Assembly: GCF_003171655.1 (NCBI RefSeq)
Contig: NZ_QFZL01000007.1
Location: 1 to 64,000, forward strand
Direction of reading: 5' to 3'
DNA: 64,000 nt
From: Stakelama portus
GTDB lineage: Bacteria; Pseudomonadota; Alphaproteobacteria; Sphingomonadales; Sphingomonadaceae
This document shows, piece by piece, positions 44,444 through 56,329 of the stretch; within the stretch, counting starts at the first letter, position 1; each line of letters starts with the position of its first letter. A program made the position numbers and the translations under genes. Under the pieces are notes generated by a model. That model saw only the letters and a list, made by a program, of their open reading frames with translations, did no database searches and had not been told where the DNA came from.

Positions 44444-46177
44444 ATGACCAGTTTTGCTTCACTCGGCCTTGCCGAGACCACTCTCGCTGCGCTTGCGGCC
44501 AAAGGCTATACCGAAGCCACGCCGATCCAGGCGCAGGCGATTCCCGCACTGCTCGACGGACAGGATCTGCTCGGCATCGCGCAGACCGGCACCGGCAAGA
44601 CCGCGGCCTTCATGCTGCCGTCGATCGAACGGCTCGTCGCATCGGGCCGCCGTCCGCAACCGCGCGGTTGCCGCATGCTCGTGCTTGCTCCGACCCGCGA
44701 ACTCGCCGCCCAGATCGCCGAAAGCGCGCGTGGTTATGCCAAGGGCACCAATCTGCGCGTCGCCACCGTGTTCGGCGGCACTTCGCTGCATCGTAACCGT
44801 CAGGATCTGGCGCGCGGCGTCGACATCCTTGTCGCCACGCCGGGCCGCCTCGTCGATCTGATGGAAAGCTGCTTCGTCATCCTCGCCAGCCTCGAGATTT
44901 TCGTGCTCGACGAGGCGGACCAGATGATGGACCTCGGCTTCATCCACGCGCTGCGCAGGATCGTTCGCGAACTTCCCGCCAAACGCCAGTCGCTGTTCTT
45001 CTCGGCAACCATGCCCAAGACGATTCGGGAACTGGCGGGCCAGTTCCTTCAGCCGAATCCGACCGAAGTGAAAGTGACGCCCGTCGCCACCACGGCCGAG
45101 CGCGTCGATCAGTTCGTGACCTTCGTCCAGCAGAAGGAAAAGCAGGCGCTGCTCACGATGCTGCTTGCCGATCGCGACATCGACCGCGCGCTCGTCTTCA
45201 CCCGCACCAAACATGGCGCCGACCGTGTCGTCCGCCTGCTCGCGGGCAACGGCGTGGCGTCGAACGCGATCCATGGCAACAAGAGCCAGCCGCAGCGCGA
45301 ACGCGCGCTCGGCGATTTCCGCTCGGGCCGGGTCAAGATTCTGGTCGCGACCGACATCGCGGCACGCGGCATCGACGTGTCGGGCGTCAGCCACGTGTTC
45401 AATTTCGAACTGCCCAATGTTCCCGAACAATATGTCCACCGCATCGGTCGTACCGCGCGTGCGGGCAATGACGGCGTGGCGATCAGCTTCTGCGCACCCG
45501 ACGAAAAGAACTATCTTCGCGATATCGAACGCCTGACCCGTCAGAAGATCACGCCCGATCGCCTGCCCGACGATTTCGTCGCGCGCGCCGAAGGGCTGCG
45601 GTCGAGCGCGGTTCCGGTCAAGGAAAGCCGCGATCAGGAAAATGGCCGTCGTGGCCGCGACATGCAGCGCGACGGCAAGCCGGGCGGCGGCCATCGTCGC
45701 ACCCGCACCGGCCCGGGTCGCCCCCGCCGCACCGACGGGATCGACGGCAAGCGTTATGACGCGCGTCCCGCCGGCGAAGCAGGCGCCCGTCCCGAGCGCA
45801 CCGGCGAACAGCGCCGTCGCCCCGAACGGGTCGAAGGCAATCGTCCGCATCCGGGCAACGGCGCTCGTCCCGAACGCGCCGGCGGTGAAGCGCGTCCGCA
45901 GCGCGCCGATTCGCATCGCGATCAACCGCGCGGCGACCGTCGCCCGCGCGAAGACAATGGTGCCCGCTCGCATCAGGGCGAACGCCGCCATGACGGCCAG
46001 CGCCCCCAGGGCGGCAATGGCCGGTTCGAAGGGCAACGCCGCACCGAAGGCGGTCGTCCGCAGGGTCAGCGCAATGACGCTGGCCGGTCGCACGGTCAGC
46101 GCAACGGCGCCGGCGCCGGACGCGGCGGTCCGCGTCGTGGCGCAGGCGGCGGCGACCGCCCGCAACGCGGCGCCTGA
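44444..46177 (+). CDS. DEAD-box RNA helicase with long Arg/Gly-rich tail
   Basis: At 577 residues. The helicase core (about 1-375) has the Q motif TEATPIQAQAIP, motif I AQTGTGKT (about 47-54), VLDEADQMMDLGF (DEAD), SATMPKT (SAT), and HRIGRTARAG (motif VI). Residues about 390-577 form a low-complexity tail rich in R, G, P, E and Q with repeated RPER and GQR-type units, probably an RNA-binding disordered region. RhlE-like helicases remodel RNA and ribosome precursors; cold adaptation is a common role. A strong hairpin follows the stop codon. Confidence 0.92.
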   Translation: MTSFASLGLAETTLAALAAKGYTEATPIQAQAIPALLDGQDLLGIAQTGTGKTAAFMLPSIERLVASGRRPQPRGCRMLVLAPTRELAAQIAESARGYAKGTNLRVATVFGGTSLHRNRQDLARGVDILVATPGRLVDLMESCFVILASLEIFVLDEADQMMDLGFIHALRRIVRELPAKRQSLFFSATMPKTIRELAGQFLQPNPTEVKVTPVATTAERVDQFVTFVQQKEKQALLTMLLADRDIDRALVFTRTKHGADRVVRLLAGNGVASNAIHGNKSQPQRERALGDFRSGRVKILVATDIAARGIDVSGVSHVFNFELPNVPEQYVHRIGRTARAGNDGVAISFCAPDEKNYLRDIERLTRQKITPDRLPDDFVARAEGLRSSAVPVKESRDQENGRRGRDMQRDGKPGGGHRRTRTGPGRPRRTDGIDGKRYDARPAGEAGARPERTGEQRRRPERVEGNRPHPGNGARPERAGGEARPQRADSHRDQPRGDRRPREDNGARSHQGERRHDGQRPQGGNGRFEGQRRTEGGRPQGQRNDAGRSHGQRNGAGAGRGGPRRGAGGGDRPQRGA

Positions 46178-46186
46178 TCTGAAAAG

Positions 46187-46220
46187 CGTGCCGCCCGTGC
46201 GTACTACCGGTCGCACGGGC
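46187..46220. terminator. Shared hairpin terminator
   Basis: A perfect 12-base stem GCCGCCCGTGCG/CGCACGGGCGGC with a 10-base loop separates the convergent helicase (+) and TPR-protein (-) genes. On the minus strand it is followed by ACGCTTTTC, giving a short U-tract; on the plus strand the following GGCGTTTCC is weaker. Confidence 0.65.
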
Positions 46221-46232
46221 GGCGGCGTTTCC

Positions 46233-47207
46233 TCAGTTCACGGCGGCGCGCTGTTCTTCGATACGCCGTCCTTCGATAAGCTGCTGGACGCGCGCAATCC
46301 CCGCCTCAGCCATATTGCCGCTGCCCATTAGACGGGAAGCGCGCGCGTAATAATCAAGCGCGCGCTGATAATCGCCGCCGGCTTCGGCACAGAGCCCCAG
46401 ATTGAACAACACCGAAGGATGATCGGAGCTCGCCGCTTCGATGGCTTCCCATTCGGAACAGGCCGCACCCAGGTCGCTCTGGCTAAGGCGGATTGCATTG
46501 CGGAATCGACTGGAAACATCGCGCGACATTCCGCTGCGGCTTTCGCGAAAGCGTACGCTGTAACTGCGCACCTCGGAAACCAGGTCGCTGCGGACATCCT
46601 CCCCCACCCGGTCGATCAAGACACTGATCACCGATTCGCTCGATAGCTCGCTGCCGCTGTCGCCGACACATCGGCGAATATTCTCGCGATAGGGTTTCTG
46701 CGCGGCATAAACGACGCGGCCATTGTCGCTACGCGCGATCCGCAGGTCGACCGACAGCGAAATCATGCGCTCGGTACAGGCAACTTCGCGCTCTTCCTCG
46801 CGCACGCATTTGTTGTCGCGGTCGCGCTCGACGCATTGCTTGCGCTTTTCCTTATATTCTCGCCGCGAAATATCGGTGCTCGCCGATCCGGTCACATTCC
46901 CCTCGGCCAGGTGCCCCGGCCCGATCATATCGAAATAGGGGCTGCCCGTCGCATCGGGGCGCAACAATGCCCGCTCGATCGAATATCCTACACGACCTCC
47001 CTCGCGACCGCCGAAGCGCGCCATATGCAGCGATCGCAACAAGGTCGCTTCCCGTTCCGGTGCCGGGAATCGGGCAGTAATGGTCACATCCTCGGCAGAA
47101 GCCGTTCCGGTCGAAGCAAGAATCGCCATGGCAGAGGCCGAAACGATACCCTGGTGCATCCGGATCAGCCTCAGCCAGCCCCTTGATGGCATGCGTCTAT
47201 CGCCCAT
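46233..47207 (-). CDS. Secreted TPR-containing protein, unknown function
   Basis: A 324-residue protein with a signal peptide (hydrophobic stretch about 20-35, ending TASA-ED). The middle has a charged segment with cysteines (RKQCVERDRDNKCVREE, about 122-138) and a CsgG-like style of alternating strands; the C-terminus contains a TPR-like repeat with VLFNLGLCAEAGGDYQRALDYYARA. A GGAGGG site precedes the ATG. No specific family was recognised. It may be an outer-membrane-associated scaffold, but this is a guess. Confidence 0.7.
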   Translation of the reverse strand: MGDRRMPSRGWLRLIRMHQGIVSASAMAILASTGTASAEDVTITARFPAPEREATLLRSLHMARFGGREGGRVGYSIERALLRPDATGSPYFDMIGPGHLAEGNVTGSASTDISRREYKEKRKQCVERDRDNKCVREEEREVACTERMISLSVDLRIARSDNGRVVYAAQKPYRENIRRCVGDSGSELSSESVISVLIDRVGEDVRSDLVSEVRSYSVRFRESRSGMSRDVSSRFRNAIRLSQSDLGAACSEWEAIEAASSDHPSVLFNLGLCAEAGGDYQRALDYYARASRLMGSGNMAEAGIARVQQLIEGRRIEEQRAAVN

Positions 47208-47342
47208 CGAAATCCCTCCAACGGTTTCGCGTGCTGCTTTGCTAGCGTATCTCGCTACGCGCGCAAATCACCGCACGCAGATTCGATTCACCCGCACACT
47301 TGCATCCCCCTCCCCCCGATGCTAGCAGCCCGCCAACCCATC

Positions 47343-47367
47343 GGGGGCGCCTTTGCCGCCCCCTTTT
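47343..47367 (+). terminator. Terminator-like hairpin in the atp operon leader
   Basis: Stem GGGGGCG, 7-base loop, stem CGCCCCC followed by TTTT lies about 40 bases upstream of the atpH start and in the same orientation. If transcription starts upstream it would act as an attenuator or leader structure; otherwise it may end an unannotated transcript. It cannot serve the divergent TPR gene. Confidence 0.5.
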
Positions 47368-47407
47368 CGCATGGGGCCAACTCCTGCTCCAAAGGGAAAC
47401 GAATCGC

Positions 47408-49517
<2,110 letters not shown>

Positions 49518-49528
49518 AACAAACAGAA

Positions 49529-49612
49529 CCGTTTGCCCTGAGCTTGTCGAGGGGCAGTCCTTCTTCTTCGGAAGAAAGAAGTACAGGGCTTCGACAGGCT
49601 CAGCCCAAACGG
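49529..49612. repeat. REP-like inverted repeat ending at the atpG ribosome site
   Basis: Two 22-base arms (49529-49550, and 49591-49612) are inverted copies with three mismatches: one begins CCGTTTGCCCTGAGC and the other ends CTCAGCCCAAACGG. The family matches the repeat before gshB. The right end continues GGAGGT at 49611-49616, 11 bases before the atpG ATG, so the repeat boundary forms the ribosome site. Confidence 0.85.
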
Positions 49613-49627
49613 AGGTAGTTAGAGAAC

Positions 49628-50509
49628 ATGGCCTCTCTCAAGGCACTCAAGATCCGCATCGGCTCGGTGAAGTCGACGCAGAAGATCACCAAGGCGATGA
49701 AGATGGTCGCCGCCGCTAAGCTGCGCCGTGCGCAGGAAGCGGCGGAGGCCGGTCGTCCCTATGCCGAGCGGCTTGAAAAGGTCGTCGCCAGCCTCGCCTC
49801 CAAGGTGACGGTAAGCGAATCCTCGCCGAAGCTGCTTGCCGGCACGGGCAAGGATCAGGTCCATCTGTTCGTCGTCGCCACGTCGGACAAGGGTCTGGCC
49901 GGTGCGTTCAACACGAACATCGCCCGCCTCGCCCGTCGCCGCGCGCAGGAACTGATCGCGCAGGGCAAGACCGTCAAATTCTACACCATCGGTCGCAAGG
50001 GCCGTGCGGTGCTGCGTCGTCTCTATCCCAACGATCAACTGCACGCGATCGAGCCGGGCGATCTTGGCAAGCTCGGCTTCGACGATGCCCAGGGCTATGC
50101 GCAGGATATCATCGACCGCTTCGAAGACGGTCAGTTCGATGTCGCCCATCTCTTCTATTCGAACTTCAAGTCGGTCCTGACGCAGGAGCCGACCGAACAG
50201 CAGCTGATCCCGGTTGCCATTCCCGAAGTGTCGGCGGATGCGCAAACCGGCGGCGCGGCCGTCGAATATGAGCCCGACGAAGAGGAAATCCTCGCCGATC
50301 TGCTGCCGCGCAACGTCGCGATCCAGCTGTTCCGCGCAATGCGTGAAAACGCCGCGTCGGAACAGGGCAGCAAGATGACTGCGATGGACAACGCCACGCG
50401 CAACGCCGGCGACCTCATCAAGCGTCTGGAAATCCAGTATAACCGCACCCGTCAGGCGGCGATCACGACCGAACTGGTCGAAATCATCTCGGGGGCCGAG
50501 GCACTGTGA
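49628..50509 (+). CDS. atpG: ATP synthase F1 subunit gamma
   Basis: A 293-residue protein starting [36 protein letters not shown], the conserved gamma N-terminus (rotor helix), with the matching C-terminal helix [25 protein letters not shown]. Gamma is the central stalk that couples rotation to catalysis. Its stop codon overlaps the GTG of the following lipoprotein gene, so the two are translationally linked. Its Shine-Dalgarno sequence sits at the edge of an inverted repeat. Confidence 0.97.
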   Translation: MASLKALKIRIGSVKSTQKITKAMKMVAAAKLRRAQEAAEAGRPYAERLEKVVASLASKVTVSESSPKLLAGTGKDQVHLFVVATSDKGLAGAFNTNIARLARRRAQELIAQGKTVKFYTIGRKGRAVLRRLYPNDQLHAIEPGDLGKLGFDDAQGYAQDIIDRFEDGQFDVAHLFYSNFKSVLTQEPTEQQLIPVAIPEVSADAQTGGAAVEYEPDEEEILADLLPRNVAIQLFRAMRENAASEQGSKMTAMDNATRNAGDLIKRLEIQYNRTRQAAITTELVEIISGAEAL

Positions 50510-51135
50510 TCTCGCGCGCGATCACCCCTGCGCTGATCGCACTTGCACTTGCCGCCTGTACGGGCGGCGAGGCCGGGACCAATGCGTCCGACACCACGCT
50601 CAACGAACAACAGCGCGCGGCGATGGAGCATCGCGCGCCCGATGGCGAAAAGGTGATGGCCGATCGCTGGATGGCGATGTTCAAATCGCCCGACGCCGTT
50701 CTCGCCGCCGCTGCCGACATGGGATATCAGTCGCATCCCTATACCGAAGGTCGCGAATCCTTCGGAACCGGCTACAGCCCCGAACAGACGCTGCCCGAAG
50801 GCGACAGCCCGGTGAAGATCACGACGGCATTCCGTGTCGTCGGTGTCGGCGCCGAACAGATTACGGACATTGCCTTCACCTTCGATATCAAGGGCGATTT
50901 CAACGCTCCGAAGGCGAAGGACGCATTGGTGATCCCGCGCCGGATCGTCGGCGGCTTTCTGGGCCGGTTCGAAGTGGGCCCGGGGGACGAGATCGCCAAC
51001 GCGCTGCGCAATCTTACCTCGGCAGAGACGAGCCAATATGGCGTGCTGCTGAATGTCGATGCGGTTCCGGGCGCGACCGACAGCGAAAAGCGCCTGATCG
51101 TCACCATTTCCCGAGCTACGGCTCCCACTGATTGA
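50506..51135 (+). CDS. Lipoprotein of unknown function inside the atp operon
   Basis: The 209-residue protein has a lipoprotein signal with lipobox LAAC (C18). The rest is soluble: a helical segment with [21 protein letters not shown] (about 54-74), then beta-rich sequence with [11 protein letters not shown] and [10 protein letters not shown]. It starts with GTG overlapping the atpG stop codon and is followed 24 bases later by atpD. ATP synthase operons normally go from atpG directly to atpD, so this gene is an insertion in the canonical order. No family was recognised and no role in ATP synthesis is shown. Confidence 0.85.
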   Translation: MISRAITPALIALALAACTGGEAGTNASDTTLNEQQRAAMEHRAPDGEKVMADRWMAMFKSPDAVLAAAADMGYQSHPYTEGRESFGTGYSPEQTLPEGDSPVKITTAFRVVGVGAEQITDIAFTFDIKGDFNAPKAKDALVIPRRIVGGFLGRFEVGPGDEIANALRNLTSAETSQYGVLLNVDAVPGATDSEKRLIVTISRATAPTD

Positions 51136-52629
<1,494 letters not shown>

Positions 52630-52636
52630 TCCAACT

Positions 52637-52735
52637 CCCTCTCCCCTTTGGGGGAGAGGGCCAGGGTGAGGGGCTGCGGCAAGCGATGGCGCCCGCGGCC
52701 TCCCCTCACCCAACCCTCTCCCCCGGGGGAGAGGG
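52637..52735. repeat. Palindromic repeat pair between atpD and atpC
   Basis: Two hairpins of the same family lie back-to-back: CCCTCTCCCC-TTTG-GGGGAGAGGG at 52637-52660 and CCCTCTCCCCCGGGGGAGAGGG-type symmetry at 52714-52735 (11-base arms). The segments in between, AGGGTGAGGGG and CCCCTCACCC, also pair, so the whole element can fold into one long cruciform. It is a dispersed, ERIC/REP-like element. The atpC ribosome site (GAGG at 52740-52743) begins five bases after the last arm. Confidence 0.85.
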
Positions 52736-52750
52736 CTATGAGGTAAGAAC

Positions 52751-53002
52751 ATGCTGCATTTCGAACTCGTCACTCCCGAAAAGCTCGTCCGTTCGGAAGA
52801 GGTCTATATGGTCGTCGTTCCCGGCACCGAGGGCGATTTCGGCGTGTTGCAGGGCCATGCGCCCTTCATGTCGACGATCCGCGACGGCAGCATCGCGATC
52901 TACAAGGCCGACAAGAGCGAGCCCGAAACGCTCGCGATTCGCGGCGGCTTTGCCGAGGTCAATGAGAAGGGCCTGACGGTTCTCGCCGAACATATCGGCT
53001 GA
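52751..53002 (+). CDS. atpC: ATP synthase F1 subunit epsilon
   Basis: An 83-residue protein containing [42 protein letters not shown] in order, the epsilon beta-sandwich. It is short: the C-terminal inhibitory helices of long epsilon subunits are missing, as in several alphaproteobacteria. It closes the F1 operon, with a strong intrinsic terminator about 45 bases after the stop. Confidence 0.94.
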   Translation: MLHFELVTPEKLVRSEEVYMVVVPGTEGDFGVLQGHAPFMSTIRDGSIAIYKADKSEPETLAIRGGFAEVNEKGLTVLAEHIG

Positions 53003-53044
53003 TCGCGCGGCCGCGGCGCGCGCGCATTTCCCTAACGCTGATCG

Positions 53045-53077
53045 AACGGGCAAGGGCGAAGTCTTTGCCCGTTTTTT
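53045..53077 (+). terminator. Intrinsic terminator of the atp operon
   Basis: Stem AACGGGCAA with the complementary TTGCCCGTT, separated by about 10 bases and followed by a run of seven T residues. Position and orientation fit transcription end of atpHAGDC. Confidence 0.9.
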
Positions 53078-53221
53078 TATGTGCGGACGTTTTCGCCCCG
53101 CCGCCCCTTCCATTGCGACCTCTTCCGCACGCGTCCGGCGTTCAGAGGATTAGGCAATTGTAAAAACTTGCCCGGTAACCATTCGGGCCACCGGCACGAT
53201 GCTGGCCAGACAGGGCATTGA

Positions 53222-54775
53222 ATGAGCGCTTTCGGACGACGCAACGGATTGGGAGGCAGCGGCGGAAGCCGCCCCGGCTTCGGAGTCGCGCGCCCGATGC
53301 AGGGCGGCGGCACGTCGCGCCCGTCCAGCGAGCCCGGCGGCGAGCAATTCCCGCCGATCGGCAGCGTCCCCCTGCCCGGCGCGGACAAGCCCGATTCGGG
53401 CAGTTCTCCGGCCCCCGAATTCGCACCCACGCAAGCCAGCAGCGACGCGATGCAACGGCTTGCCGATCGTCAGGCAGCGACCGGCGAGCAGGGCAATTCG
53501 CGGATGGAGGGGTTCGAAGCCTCGATCCATCGCATCAAGGAACAGGTGCTGCCGCGCCTGCTCGAACGCGTCGACCCCGAAGCTGCAGCCACGCTGAGCA
53601 AGGATGAACTCGCCGAGGAATTCCGCCCGATCATCGGCGAAGTGCTCGCCGAACTGAAGCTGACGCTCAATCGCCGTGAACAATTCGCGCTCGAAAAAGT
53701 GCTGGTCGACGAGCTGCTCGGCCTCGGCCCGCTCGAGGAATTGCTGACCGACGCGGCGATCACCGACATCATGGTCAACGGCCCCGAGCAGACCTATGTC
53801 GAACGCAAGGGCAAGCTTGAGCTCGCCAATATCCAGTTCCGCGACGAGGAACATCTGTTCCAGATCGCGCAGCGCATCTGCAATTCGGTCGGCCGCCGCG
53901 TCGACCAGACCACGCCGCTTGCCGACGCCCGCCTGAAAGACGGTTCGCGTGTCAACGTGATCGTGCCGCCGCTGTCGCTGCGCGGCACTGCCATCTCGAT
54001 TCGTAAATTCTCGGCCAAGCCGATCACGCTCGACATGATGGCGCAGGGCGGATCGATGTCGCAGAAAATGGCGACGATGCTCAAGATCGCCGGCGCCTGC
54101 CGCTTCAACGTCGTGATTTCGGGCGGTACCGGCTCGGGTAAGACGACGATGCTCAATGCCCTGTCGAAACTGATCGACCCGGGCGAGCGCGTGCTGACGA
54201 TCGAGGACGCGGCCGAACTTCGCCTGCAACAGCCGCACTGGCTGCCGCTCGAAACCCGCCCGGCGAACCTTGAGGGCCAGGGCGAAATCACCATCCGCGA
54301 TCTGGTCAAGAACGCGCTGCGTATGCGCCCCGATCGCATCATCCTGGGCGAAATCCGCGGCAGCGAATGTTTCGATCTGCTCGCCGCGATGAACACCGGC
54401 CATGACGGATCGATGTGTACGCTCCACTCCAACAGCCCGCGCGAAGCGCTGGCGCGTATGGAGAATATGGTGATGATGTCCGACATCAAGGTGCCGAAAG
54501 AAGCGATCAGCCGCCAGATCGCCGATTCGGTCGACCTGATCATTCAGGTGAAGCGCCTGCGCGACGGCAGCCGCCGCGTCACCAACATCACCGAAGTGAT
54601 CGGCATGGAAGGCCCCGTCATCGTGACGCAGGAGCTGTTCAAGTTCGAATATCTCGACGAAAGCGCCGATGGAAAAATCATCGGCGAATATCGCTCGATG
54701 GGCCTGCGCCCCTATACGCTCGACAAGGCCAAGCAGTTCGGTTTCGATCAGGCGCTGCTCGAAGCCTGTCTCTAA
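53222..54775 (+). CDS. cpaF: CpaF/TadA-family secretion ATPase
   Basis: The 517-residue protein has a Gly/Pro-rich N-terminal 100 residues, then a CpaF N-terminal domain (LGLGPLEELLTDAAITDIMVNG) and the ATPase core: Walker A SGGTGSGKTTML (about 299-310), the Walker B-type ILGEIRGSECFDLLAAM, and TLHSNSPREALARME (His box). CpaF powers Flp/Tad pilus assembly. The rest of the tad cluster is not in the window, so this copy is either solitary or split from it. Confidence 0.93.
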   Translation: MSAFGRRNGLGGSGGSRPGFGVARPMQGGGTSRPSSEPGGEQFPPIGSVPLPGADKPDSGSSPAPEFAPTQASSDAMQRLADRQAATGEQGNSRMEGFEASIHRIKEQVLPRLLERVDPEAAATLSKDELAEEFRPIIGEVLAELKLTLNRREQFALEKVLVDELLGLGPLEELLTDAAITDIMVNGPEQTYVERKGKLELANIQFRDEEHLFQIAQRICNSVGRRVDQTTPLADARLKDGSRVNVIVPPLSLRGTAISIRKFSAKPITLDMMAQGGSMSQKMATMLKIAGACRFNVVISGGTGSGKTTMLNALSKLIDPGERVLTIEDAAELRLQQPHWLPLETRPANLEGQGEITIRDLVKNALRMRPDRIILGEIRGSECFDLLAAMNTGHDGSMCTLHSNSPREALARMENMVMMSDIKVPKEAISRQIADSVDLIIQVKRLRDGSRRVTNITEVIGMEGPVIVTQELFKFEYLDESADGKIIGEYRSMGLRPYTLDKAKQFGFDQALLEACL

Positions 54776-54918
54776 GGCTCGCCCGGATATGTCGTTTCTT
54801 CGGGCGACCGCGCCGTGACCGGCACCGACTTCCCCATCAATCTGCGGACGGCCGCGTGGCTGCGACGCGGCTCGATTATGGCGCGGCACCGTTGAATCAC
54901 CGGCGACGCCCCGTGGCG

Positions 54919-56079
54919 ATGCGGCTGTTGCCGGGTCTGCTGCTCTGCCTGCTGACCTGTGTCCCGCTCGCCGCCGCAGAGCAGCAAATTCGCCTTTCCG
55001 ACGACAGCGAGGCGCGCTGGATCCCGTTCGAACTCACCGAGCATAACCAGATCGTTTTCACCATGACCTTTGCCGGAGAAGCGGCAACGGCTTTGCTCGA
55101 CACGGGGCTCAGCGACACGCTGGTTTCCGACCGGCTGGCCGCCGCCACCGGACTGCGCAGCAGCGTTGGTGAGCAGGCCGCCGCGATCGGCGGCGACGTA
55201 TCGCTGCGCTGGGCGGCAAGCCCCGCGCTCGGCTTTGGCGGCCTTTCCCGCTCGGGCGGGCGCATCGGCATCGCGTCCCTGGATGGGGCCGGGTCCGGCA
55301 TCGACTTGCTGATCGGCAGCGACATCCTGTCCTGCTGCGCGCTCGATATCGATTATGACGCGCGCCGGTTCCGCATCCTGCCCAGCGGACGCCTGCCCTT
55401 TCGCGGCAAAAGCGCATCGCTGCACCTGACACCGTCGAGCCGCAGCTATGTCACGCGCGGATCGCTCGCCGGCGCAACGCTGAGCCCGATGATCGTCGAT
55501 ACCGGCGACGGCGCGGCGATCACGATCGCGCGGACGATCTGGGATGCGAGCGATTACGCAGCCGCTCCCACGACCAGCACCATCGCCTTCGGACTGGGTG
55601 GCGCGATCGAAACCGATGTCGCGGTCATATCCGAAATCGAAATCGCCGATGTGAAAGCGCGACAGGTTGAAGTGCGCATCGAGGATGCGCGCGGCTTTTC
55701 GACTCGGATCGGGGCGGCCGGCCGAATCGGATCGGGCTTCCTGCTCGGCTATCGCGTGCTGCTCGATCCCCGCGCCGGGCGCATCGTGCTGAGCCCCGGG
55801 GGTAAGGCCGGTGCCGCCCCGCTGCGATCGACCAGCGGACTGCTGCTGGCCTTTCAGGGCGACGAACTGCGCGTGTTGCACGTCATGCGCCATTCGCCCG
55901 CCGCCCGCGCGGGCTGGCGTGTCGGCGACCGGATCTGCGCCGCCGACGGCATATCGGTGCGCGACGGCGTTTCCGCCACCGGTCTGGTCGGATGGACGGT
56001 CGGCGCGCCCGGCCGAACCGTGCATATCGCGATGTGCGACGGCAGCGAACGATCGCTTACGCTTGCCAATTTCTATTGA
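54919..56079 (+). CDS. Secreted double retropepsin-like aspartyl protease with PDZ domain
   Basis: About 386 residues (GTG 54913 is an alternative start; the longer upstream frame overlaps cpaF and is not real). A signal peptide (about 1-20, ending LAAAEQQ) precedes two retropepsin-like units: ALLDTGLSDTLV (about 55-66) and MIVDTGDGAAITIA (about 192-205), each with the D-T-G catalytic triad, and a C-terminal PDZ domain with HSPAARAGWRVGDRICAADG (about 330-349). The domain order resembles bacterial periplasmic aspartyl proteases. It is co-oriented with cpaF, 140 bases downstream. Substrate is unknown. Confidence 0.82.
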   Translation: MRLLPGLLLCLLTCVPLAAAEQQIRLSDDSEARWIPFELTEHNQIVFTMTFAGEAATALLDTGLSDTLVSDRLAAATGLRSSVGEQAAAIGGDVSLRWAASPALGFGGLSRSGGRIGIASLDGAGSGIDLLIGSDILSCCALDIDYDARRFRILPSGRLPFRGKSASLHLTPSSRSYVTRGSLAGATLSPMIVDTGDGAAITIARTIWDASDYAAAPTTSTIAFGLGGAIETDVAVISEIEIADVKARQVEVRIEDARGFSTRIGAAGRIGSGFLLGYRVLLDPRAGRIVLSPGGKAGAAPLRSTSGLLLAFQGDELRVLHVMRHSPAARAGWRVGDRICAADGISVRDGVSATGLVGWTVGAPGRTVHIAMCDGSERSLTLANFY

Positions 56080-56091
56080 GCGCGGATTACG

Positions 56092-56280
56092 CTAGAACAA
56101 ATCCATCGCCAGCCCGCCCAGAATTACGGCGGCAAGCAGCGCGAGAAACTGAATAAGCGACCATGGCGCCAGGCCGACCCGGTCGAGATTGGAACGCCGC
56201 TGACGGCGATGTTCGGCAACGCCGCTGACGATCGCCAGAAATATTGCTGCAACGGCTCCGGTCCAAAGGCGTTCTTGCAT
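56092..56280 (-). CDS. Small membrane protein, unknown
   Basis: A 62-residue frame with two hydrophobic segments (WTGAVAAIFLAIVSGVA, about 6-22; LIQFLALLAAVILGGLAM, about 42-59) separated by a basic loop. The amino-acid pattern is membrane-protein-like and the gene fills the gap between two called genes, convergent with the protease. No clear ribosome site is present, so the call is moderate. Confidence 0.55.
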   Translation of the reverse strand: MQERLWTGAVAAIFLAIVSGVAEHRRQRRSNLDRVGLAPWSLIQFLALLAAVILGGLAMDLF

Positions 56281-56329
56281 CGTAACGACTCAATTCACAA
56301 ATAGCGGCAGCCGCCACCGGGGATAGTTC

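Noticed and set aside
54415..54918. Longer start of the aspartyl protease
   Set aside because: The upstream part overlaps cpaF out of phase; the signal peptide begins at 54919.
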